Made by a program: the position numbers and the translations under genes. The notes beneath the pieces were generated by a model. It saw only the letters and a list, made by a program, of their open reading frames with translations, ran no database searches and was not told the DNA's origin. From assembly GCA_019104905.1 (NCBI GenBank), contig JAHRXB010000075.1, forward strand, positions 1 to 12,120: a stretch of 12,120 nucleotides of DNA. Reading direction: 5' to 3'. Source of the DNA: Bdellovibrio sp. Its GTDB lineage: Bacteria > Bdellovibrionota > Bdellovibrionia > Bdellovibrionales > Bdellovibrionaceae. Below, in pieces: positions 7,633 to 12,120 of this stretch; the stretch's first letter is position 1, and each line of letters begins with the position of its first letter.

Positions 7633-7660
7633 TTGTTATAGGTCATTCGGTCTATAGACT
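7633..7660 (+). promoter_or_regulatory. Candidate promoter and overlapping palindrome before the b561/HTH operon
   Basis: TTGTTA (7633-7638) and TAGACT (7655-7660), 16 nt apart, each match four of six sigma70 consensus bases. A perfect 10-bp palindrome, GTCTATAGAC (7650-7659), covers the -10 region. A wider dyad TATAG-N10-CTATA spans 7637-7656. This is the arrangement of a repressor site over a promoter, but no specific regulator can be named. Confidence 0.35.
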
Positions 7661-7714
7661 TTTTGAATAAATGAGCGATTCTTAAAGCATCTCTCATCTT
7701 AAAAAGGAGCAGTT

Positions 7715-8485
7715 ATGAGAAATCAGCTTGTTTACGATCTTCCCACCCGACTCTTCCACTGGATCTTTGCCGGTCTTTTTGTAGGATCCTTTTTCATCGG
7801 CAAAACGGTGGATGATGACTCTCCGCTTTTTTCATATCATATGCTTTTGGGCCTCACGCTGGCCTTTTTAACTGTTTTACGAATTGTCTGGGGATTTGTG
7901 GGTACGCGCTATGCGCGCTTTTCTGAATTCCCCCTCAATCCCGGCAAGCTGGTTAAATATTTCTCAGATCTCGTGACCGCTCGTTCCGAACGCAATCTGG
8001 GACACAATCCCGCATCCAGTTGGGCCGCCATTGCCATGATGTTACTAGCCCTGGGGCTTGCGGTGACCGGCTACCTGATGTCGACTGGAGATAAAGAGGC
8101 CTATGAAGATATTCATGAACTCTTTGCCAATGGCTTTTTAATCATCGCCATTCTTCACGTGGTGGGCGTGGTTGTTCATACCCTCAAACATAAAGACATG
8201 ATCGGGCTCAGCATGATCGACGGCAAAAAGCAGGAGGTTTCAGGGGAAAGTCCTATTGAGTCCGCTCGCCCTGTCGTAGGACTTGTGCTTTTGGCGTTAG
8301 TTGCGGGCTTCTGGATCAACCTTATGAAAAACTATGACTCGCAGACACAAACTCTGAATTTTTTTGGAACCAGTCTGCAACTAGGTGAAAATGAATCAGA
8401 AGAACACGAAGGATTCAATTCGAAAGAATCCAATAAAGACTATGCCGGTGAAAAAGACGACGATGATGATGACGACAATGACTAG
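7715..8485 (+). CDS. Cytochrome b561-family membrane protein with acidic C-terminal tail
   Basis: A 256-residue b-type cytochrome of the prokaryotic cytochrome b561/Ni-hydrogenase cytochrome b group, which moves electrons across or within the inner membrane. Four membrane helices form the haem core (about 13-30, 38-62, 101-121, 134-156). Histidines suitable as haem ligands lie in LFHW (His15), SYHMLLG (His42), EDIHELF (His134) and ILHVVG (His148). A fifth hydrophobic segment is at about 186-204. After it comes a hydrophilic tail (205-256) rich in Glu and Asp that ends in a seven-Asp run, DDDDDDDND. AAGGAG at 7704-7709 precedes the ATG by 5 nt. The gene for a membrane-bound HTH protein follows after 12 nt. 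No cytochrome c or hydrogenase gene is adjacent, so the redox partner is unknown. The acidic tail could bind metal ions or a positively charged partner; that is inference. Confidence 0.87.
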   Translation: MRNQLVYDLPTRLFHWIFAGLFVGSFFIGKTVDDDSPLFSYHMLLGLTLAFLTVLRIVWGFVGTRYARFSEFPLNPGKLVKYFSDLVTARSERNLGHNPASSWAAIAMMLLALGLAVTGYLMSTGDKEAYEDIHELFANGFLIIAILHVVGVVVHTLKHKDMIGLSMIDGKKQEVSGESPIESARPVVGLVLLALVAGFWINLMKNYDSQTQTLNFFGTSLQLGENESEEHEGFNSKESNKDYAGEKDDDDDDDND

Positions 8486-8497
8486 CGGAGAAATTCA

Positions 8498-9022
8498 ATG
8501 AACCAACGCGAGCGAATGATCATCGTCAGTATTCTTGTTGCCATCGCCGTGATGATGGGTGTTGACGTGGTCACGGACTCCAGCCAGGGAGTTGCTGCAT
8601 GGCACGTTCTCGCTGAAGGGGCTGTCGCCGTGGCAGCCCTTGTTGGTGTGTTTTTTATTTTGCGTGGATCCATTGAACTTAAACATCAACTGGCTCAAGA
8701 ACGAAAAGATTTTTCCGAATTCAAAATCGAAGCTGAAAAGTGGCGAGCCGAATCGCGGAAATACCTGGAAGGACTTTCCAAAGCCATCGATCAGCAGCTT
8801 TCAAAATGGCAACTGACCGCTGCCGAAAAGGAAGTCGCATTTCTTCTTTTGAAAGGTTTAAGCCTTAAGGAAATTGCAGAGATTCGACAGACCAGCGACA
8901 AAACCGCGCGCGTTCAGTCCATGGCCATCTACTCGAAGTCAGGACTTGCGGGGCGCTCTGAATTGTCTGCTTTCTTTCTAGAGGACTTGCTGGTTCCCCA
9001 GCAAGCACAGGAAAACTCTTAA
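8498..9022 (+). CDS. Membrane-anchored LuxR-type helix-turn-helix transcriptional regulator
   Basis: The 174-residue protein begins with two hydrophobic helices (about 7-24 and 37-55) separated by a short polar loop that holds D23, D27 and H36, with E40 at the start of helix 2. A charged coiled-coil linker (about 58-100) follows. The C-terminal DNA-binding domain (about 104-165) has WQLTAAEKEVAFLLLKGLS, KEIAEIR, TSDKTARVQ, AIYSKSGL, GRSEL and a terminal FLEDLL. This is the GerE/LuxR four-helix pattern with small changes in the recognition helix. There is no receiver or autoinducer domain, so the signal would be sensed in the membrane or at the short loop. I recall similar two-helix LuxR-like proteins in other proteobacteria, of unknown signal. 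GGAG at 8487-8490 is 7 nt before the ATG, and the b561 gene ends 12 nt upstream, so the two are cotranscribed and redox sensing is a plausible role. The stop overlaps that of the converging gene (TTAA). Confidence 0.8.
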   Translation: MNQRERMIIVSILVAIAVMMGVDVVTDSSQGVAAWHVLAEGAVAVAALVGVFFILRGSIELKHQLAQERKDFSEFKIEAEKWRAESRKYLEGLSKAIDQQLSKWQLTAAEKEVAFLLLKGLSLKEIAEIRQTSDKTARVQSMAIYSKSGLAGRSELSAFFLEDLLVPQQAQENS

Positions 9023-9438
9023 GAGGAAATCAGATCCTCTTGGATTTTATCTTCTTGGTCACGAATCTCACGCAGTTGTTTATCCAACTTCGTCAGCGCC
9101 GTGGCCATACTTTGACCCAAATCATGAAGCTCATGAATGCGTTTCAATGTATCGTCTTCTTCCCCACCGACCAGGCGGAGGCTCTCCAACTTTGCTGAGT
9201 TTAAATCAATTTCTTTCGAAAGGGATTCCATCTTTTGATTGAGCTTTTTGCGATCTTCAAGCAAAGCCTTGGTCATTTCTCGAATCTGATCCAGACTCAA
9301 GACCTCAAGCTTGCCACTTTTAAAAGCATCATCTTCGGATTTTGTGGTCTCGTTTTCTTCGCCTTGAAAAGCATCCCAAAGAAGAGACCATTCGTTTTTG
9401 AGGGTTTTTACGATCGACCTACTACTGTCATCACCCAT
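9019..9438 (-). CDS. Small acidic coiled-coil protein of unknown function
   Basis: I do not recognise a family. The 139-residue protein has no signal peptide or membrane segment. Its N-terminus (1-45) is polar with a WSLLWDAF patch, and residues about 48-90 and 96-136 carry heptad-like spacing of Leu/Ile/Met with many Lys, Glu and Asp, so two coiled-coil helices are likely, linked by GGEEDD. It starts 5 nt after the stop of the double-PspC gene, in the same operon; AGGAGT at 9456-9451 is 12 nt upstream, which is a loose fit, so translation may depend on coupling to pspC. A cytoplasmic partner of that membrane protein, by loose analogy with coiled-coil PspA, is possible but unproven. Its stop shares TTAA with the stop of the converging HTH gene. 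Confidence 0.75.
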   Translation of the reverse strand: MGDDSSRSIVKTLKNEWSLLWDAFQGEENETTKSEDDAFKSGKLEVLSLDQIREMTKALLEDRKKLNQKMESLSKEIDLNSAKLESLRLVGGEEDDTLKRIHELHDLGQSMATALTKLDKQLREIRDQEDKIQEDLISS

Positions 9439-9443
9439 ATATC

Positions 9444-9863
9444 TTAAAATACTCCTGCGCTCTTTGAGCGACTTGCAGGTTCATCGGCCTTAGGAACCAA
9501 AAAATAACAGAGGCCGTAACCCAGTATCGCAACACCGAAGGTTATTAGGGCTAACAGGACAAAACCCGTTCTTACGAGGCCCACCTCGATGCGATATCTC
9601 TTTGCTATTCTAGCACAGACTCCCAGAAGCTTTCTATCTAGAGCATGGTCTAGCTTATCGACGCGGGGCAGACATGCTGCCAAGATCAAATAAAAGAGGA
9701 TTCCAGTCCCAAACCAGAGGACGGAGATAATCCAGATGACGCGCAGTATCCAGGTTTCAATACCCAAGGCATCCCCTAGACCTTTGCAGACCCCGGCTAA
9801 AGCCCCATCACTGGCGCGAGTCCAACGGTAGTTGATGGTGGTGTTTTGAGTGCCTTCGGTCAT
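9444..9863 (-). CDS. Membrane protein with two tandem PspC domains
   Basis: The 139-residue protein carries two PspC-type domains. The first is residues about 13-68 (WTRASDGALAGVCKGLGDAL, then a hydrophobic helix ending LAACLPR). The second is about 75-126 (DRKLLGVCARIAKRY, then a helix ending YFLVPK). Each has the LxGVC start and the closing LVP/LPR signature, with one membrane segment per repeat. PspC proteins sit in the inner membrane and sense or respond to envelope stress, in E. coli by recruiting PspA. The start is ATG at 9863, with AGAGGAA (9877-9871) 7 nt upstream; an in-frame TTG at 9881 has no comparable site. A strong inverted repeat and a candidate promoter lie directly upstream. 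The coiled-coil gene follows after 5 nt. No pspA, pspB or pspF gene is visible, so a classical Psp operon is absent. The double-domain form is shorter than single-PspC proteins with large C-terminal parts. Confidence 0.87.
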   Translation of the reverse strand: MTEGTQNTTINYRWTRASDGALAGVCKGLGDALGIETWILRVIWIISVLWFGTGILFYLILAACLPRVDKLDHALDRKLLGVCARIAKRYRIEVGLVRTGFVLLALITFGVAILGYGLCYFLVPKADEPASRSKSAGVF

Positions 9864-9872
9864 GAATCGGTT

Positions 9873-9918
9873 CCTCTGCAAAGTAAAGTTTGTGAATCTA
9901 TTCTACTTTGTCCAGAGG
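9873..9918 (-). promoter_or_regulatory. Inverted repeat covering the pspC ribosome binding site
   Basis: On the plus strand CCTCTGCAAAGTA (9873-9885) pairs with TACTTTG-TC-CAGAGG (9904-9918): 13 base pairs with a two-base bulge and an 18-nt loop. Read on the minus strand, the distal arm contains AGAGG, the core of the pspC Shine-Dalgarno site. A transcript running in from ribD would fold the site into the stem and hide it. A transcript from the promoter at 9900-9928 would start inside the loop, lack the upstream arm and leave the site free. The repeat could instead be a protein operator. Confidence 0.55.
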
Positions 9919-9928
9919 CTCTCAGCAA
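9900..9928 (-). promoter_or_regulatory. Candidate sigma70-type promoter for the pspC operon
   Basis: Reading the minus strand, TTGCTG (9928-9923) and TAGAAT (9905-9900, five of six matches to TATAAT) are exactly 17 nt apart. Transcription would start near 9893, about 30 nt before the ATG at 9863. It overlaps the upstream arm of the inverted repeat. It lies between the ribD stop (9944) and pspC, so pspC can be expressed separately from ribD. Confidence 0.5.
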
Positions 9929-9943
9929 ATCCACTTGAAGACT

Positions 9944-11128
9944 TTATAGGGTCCCCGTGATCATGAAATCATTTCCGAAAGTCAGATAGCGAGGATTCTT
10001 CACATGGATTTTTTCATTCATGGAAGAAATACGAATTGTTTCCGTCCAAGATCTGGAGCCCCCAGAGCCCATGATAATAGGGGCCTGAAACATATAAAGT
10101 CGATTTACAAGACGGTCATCAATGAAGGAGCTGGCAGTCATAGCGCCCCCCTCCACCATCACCGAACGAAGTCCCTGCCGATAGAGTTGCGCCAAAAGAT
10201 CTTGAAGATCTAAGTCCCCGCCCACATTGGTTTTTACATAAACAATCTGGGGGGCCCCACTCATCTCCGCCACGACTTTATCAACCCGCTCTTTAATCTC
10301 GGCCGCCACGCACCAGAATAAATCCGCAGAGGCATGAACTTTGGAAAGCTTTAAATCCGAGAAGCGAGAAAGAAGCTCTGCCTCCGCATCAATGACGATC
10401 ACCTTGTTTTTCTTTTCAATCGTGGGGTGACGAATATTTAACGAGGGATTGTCAAACTCGATGGTTCCCTTTCCCACCAAGATCGCATCATAACAAGCAC
10501 GCAAGTAATGCACATATTCTCGCGACTCGGGGCCCGTGATCCACTGACTTTCTCCCGAACGCAGAGCCACTTGTCCATCAAGGCTGGAGGCCATCTTCAA
10601 TGCGACAAAAACTTTTTTCTGGCGAAAATTCCAAAGAAACGCTTCGCAGGCCTCTTCTAATTTGATTTTGATATCGTGGTCTTCTTCGGCATTGGGACTG
10701 GAAAACACCTCGGCCTCAATGCCGGCGGCGCGAAGAATTTCCGCACCTTGACCAGCCACCAACGGATTGGGATCGATCAGGCCGAAAGTGACTTTCTTCA
10801 GGGGCAATTTCGCCATGGTCTTCGCACAAGAAGGAGTTTTTCCCTCGTGGGCACAAGGCTCTAGAGTGACAAACACATGAGCTCCGCGAAGCTCCTCGGG
10901 AGACAAATTTTTAAGGGCATTCACTTCCGCATGAGGTCCGCCATAGAACTCATGATAACCGCAAGACAGAAATCCGCCTTGAGCATCAAGCACCACGGCC
11001 CCGACCATAGGATTTGGACTGACTCGTGGGGCCCCTTTCGAGGCCTCACTGATTGCCAGCTTCATCGCTTGCGAGGAGGACAGCTTAGTTCCTCGCTCTG
11101 GAGTGGGAAGGTGCCAAATACGCTCCAT
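9944..11128 (-). CDS. ribD: Bifunctional riboflavin biosynthesis protein RibD (deaminase/reductase)
   Basis: This cytoplasmic enzyme carries out the deamination and the side-chain reduction of the GTP-derived pyrimidine in riboflavin synthesis. The 394-residue protein has an N-terminal zinc cytidine-deaminase-like domain (about 18-145). It contains SPNPMVGAVV, HAEVNA with His66 and catalytic Glu68, and TLEPCAHEGKTPSC with Cys92 and Cys101 as zinc ligands; IDPNPLVAGQGAEIL is also characteristic. The C-terminal DHFR-like reductase domain (about 172-394) has KMASSLDGQVALRSGESQWITG, DAILVGKGTIEFDNPSLNIR, and VEGGAMTASSF. Both halves look intact. The ATG at 11128 lies 8 nt after the hpd stop and has no clear Shine-Dalgarno site, so translation probably depends on hpd. 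A later ATG at 11065 would trim the first helix of the deaminase domain and is less likely. The protein is about 20 residues longer than E. coli RibD, partly through a 15-residue N-terminal extension. No other rib gene is visible. Confidence 0.94.
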   Translation of the reverse strand: MERIWHLPTPERGTKLSSSQAMKLAISEASKGAPRVSPNPMVGAVVLDAQGGFLSCGYHEFYGGPHAEVNALKNLSPEELRGAHVFVTLEPCAHEGKTPSCAKTMAKLPLKKVTFGLIDPNPLVAGQGAEILRAAGIEAEVFSSPNAEEDHDIKIKLEEACEAFLWNFRQKKVFVALKMASSLDGQVALRSGESQWITGPESREYVHYLRACYDAILVGKGTIEFDNPSLNIRHPTIEKKNKVIVIDAEAELLSRFSDLKLSKVHASADLFWCVAAEIKERVDKVVAEMSGAPQIVYVKTNVGGDLDLQDLLAQLYRQGLRSVMVEGGAMTASSFIDDRLVNRLYMFQAPIIMGSGGSRSWTETIRISSMNEKIHVKNPRYLTFGNDFMITGTL

Positions 11129-11136
11129 AAATTTAA

Positions 11137-12120
11137 TTACAGGTAGCCGCGTTCTGTTTGATCACGCTCAATCGCATCAAACAAAGCTTGGAAATTTCCA
11201 TCTCCAAATCCGTTATGACCTTTGCGTTGAATCAACTCATAAAAGATCGGCCCAAAGGTGTTCTTCGTGAAGATCTGCAACAAATAACCTTTTTCATCGC
11301 CATCCACCAAGATCGCGTTTTTCTCTAAGCGATTCAAATCTTCAGTCACATTCGGTACACGCGCCGGAAGCATCTCATAGTAAGAGTGCGGAGGCGGCGT
11401 GAGGAATTGAATATCGCTGCTTTTTAGTTTCTCAAGGCTGGCATTGATATCGTTCGTCAACAAAGCCACGTGTTGAATGCCTGAACCCTTGTATTCATCC
11501 AAATACTCTTGAATTTGCGACTTAGACTCTGTGGGCTCATTGATAGGCACTGAGAACTTCCCACAAGGTGAGCGCATCGCTCTTGAAAGAAGACCGGTTT
11601 TTGTTCCACGAATGTCAAAGTAGTGCGCTTCATAGAAAGCGAACACTTTCGTATAAAACTCATACCACTTATCCATCTCACCTTTTGGAACATTGTTCGT
11701 AAAGTGATCAATCGCCAAAAAGCCCACGCCGACAGGAGCTTGGTCTTCGGGTTTCACCTGGAAGATTTCGTTGTAGAGTTTGTTTTGATTTTTGTCGTCC
11801 ATGAAGTAGATCAACGAGTCACCGATTCCATAGATCGCAGGAAATGGTGTCGCCCCTTTTTGGTGATCGTTTCCATCGTAAGGACGGGCCCCGCGAGCGA
11901 TCGCCTCTTTGAAAGCATGGTTTGCATCAACCACGCGGAAACCCGTCGCACAGATGCAGTTGCCATGCAGTTTTGCGAAATCAGTCGCAAACGTATGAGG
12001 TTCACAATTCAAGATATAGTTGATGTCCCCTTGACGATACAGCTTGATATTCTTGCCGTGAACTTGCCCCACTTCTTTAAACGCATAACGCTTAAAAACT
12101 TGCTCGAAGTAATGAGCATC
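11137..12120 (-). CDS. hpd: 4-hydroxyphenylpyruvate dioxygenase (N-terminus outside window)
   Basis: This non-haem Fe(II) dioxygenase turns 4-hydroxyphenylpyruvate into homogentisate, the committed step of tyrosine breakdown. The frame is open to the last base, so 327 residues plus stop are visible, and perhaps 25-30 N-terminal residues are missing. Counting from the window edge, the iron ligands are His139 in AIDHFTNNV, His217 in GIQHVALLTNDI, and Glu295 in FYELIQRKG, with the same order and nearly the same spacing as His161, His240 and Glu322 of the Pseudomonas fluorescens enzyme. Other family phrases are FDIRGTKTGLLSRAM, PPPHSYYEML, LLQIFTK and the C-terminal GFGDGNFQALFDAIERDQ. A GTG at 12072 could be taken as the start but conserved sequence (YFEQVFKRYAFKE) continues upstream of it. 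ribD follows after 8 nt. The upstream step, Phe to Tyr, is encoded at 5084-6817; the aminotransferase and homogentisate dioxygenase genes are not visible here. Confidence 0.95.
   Translation of the reverse strand, partial: DAHYFEQVFKRYAFKEVGQVHGKNIKLYRQGDINYILNCEPHTFATDFAKLHGNCICATGFRVVDANHAFKEAIARGARPYDGNDHQKGATPFPAIYGIGDSLIYFMDDKNQNKLYNEIFQVKPEDQAPVGVGFLAIDHFTNNVPKGEMDKWYEFYTKVFAFYEAHYFDIRGTKTGLLSRAMRSPCGKFSVPINEPTESKSQIQEYLDEYKGSGIQHVALLTNDINASLEKLKSSDIQFLTPPPHSYYEMLPARVPNVTEDLNRLEKNAILVDGDEKGYLLQIFTKNTFGPIFYELIQRKGHNGFGDGNFQALFDAIERDQTERGYL

Noticed and set aside
8450..8485. GAT/GAC-rich stretch at the end of the b561 gene as a repeat expansion or sequencing error
   Set aside because: Codons are a mix of GAC and GAT and the frame stays open to a stop with a good downstream ribosome binding site, so it reads as coding sequence for an acidic tail.
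9864..9881. Upstream TTG start for the PspC protein
   Set aside because: No ribosome binding site upstream; AGAGGAA is well placed for the ATG at 9863 and would lie inside the longer reading.
11457..12005. Alternative frames inside hpd
   Set aside because: They overlap a clear HPPD coding frame completely and have no recognisable motifs.
12072..12120. GTG at 12072 as the hpd start, making the gene complete
   Set aside because: The frame continues to the window edge with conserved HPPD sequence, so the gene is cut by the window.
1..12120. CRISPR array, tRNA, insertion sequence, integrase or prophage signs
   Set aside because: No regularly spaced direct repeats, no tRNA-like cloverleaf, no transposase or recombinase motifs and no abrupt change in base composition were seen by eye.

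Overview
The window looks like ordinary chromosome from a Gram-negative bacterium, most probably a Bdellovibrio-type predator (Bdellovibrionota). This assignment is inferred from the combination of genes and their protein flavour, not from a database search. The combination is: a ferredoxin-linked 2-oxoacid oxidoreductase; an LPS inner-core heptose epimerase; a long aromatic amino acid hydroxylase of the kind I recall from Bacteroidetes and Bdellovibrio; and 4-hydroxyphenylpyruvate dioxygenase. Base composition is balanced and even, coding density is very high, and Shine-Dalgarno sites of the GGAG/AGGA type precede most genes. I see no transposase, integrase, tRNA, rRNA or CRISPR array.

Layout. 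(1) 1-1648, plus strand: the C-terminal part of korA and complete korB, which together form 2-oxoglutarate (2-oxoacid):ferredoxin oxidoreductase. (2) 1663-3851, minus strand: a secreted or membrane-anchored S41 (CtpA/Prc-like) protease, translationally coupled through an ATGA overlap to a small carboxylesterase. A hairpin sits at the convergent junction with korB. (3) 3852-4096: a 245-bp divergent control region with unusual G6/C6 tracts. (4) 4097-7605, plus strand: hldD, an aromatic amino acid hydroxylase and a TrmJ-like tRNA methyltransferase, packed as an operon with gaps of 18 and -1 nt. (5) 7715-9022, plus strand: a cytochrome b561-type membrane protein with an Asp/Glu-rich tail, followed 12 nt later by a membrane-tethered LuxR-type HTH regulator. 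(6) 9019-9863, minus strand: a double-PspC-domain membrane protein and a coiled-coil protein, converging on the regulator with the two stop codons overlapping in TTAA. (7) 9944-12120, minus strand: hpd (5' end outside the window) followed 8 nt later by ribD.

How the genes fit together. KorAB feeds or drains the TCA cycle with ferredoxin. The hydroxylase (Phe to Tyr) and HPPD (4-hydroxyphenylpyruvate to homogentisate) are two steps of one aromatic amino acid catabolic route, found here in separate operons about 4.3 kb apart. HldD supplies ADP-L-glycero-D-manno-heptose for LPS. The b561/HTH pair and the PspC/coiled-coil pair are both membrane-centred and face each other, so the block 7715-9863 may be an envelope or redox-response neighbourhood (inference).

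No wholly new system is obvious. The parts most worth a second look are: the pspC leader, where an inverted repeat covers the ribosome binding site and overlaps a good promoter; the b561 plus membrane-bound HTH pair; the long C-terminal extension of the hydroxylase; and the G/C-tract leader of hldD.
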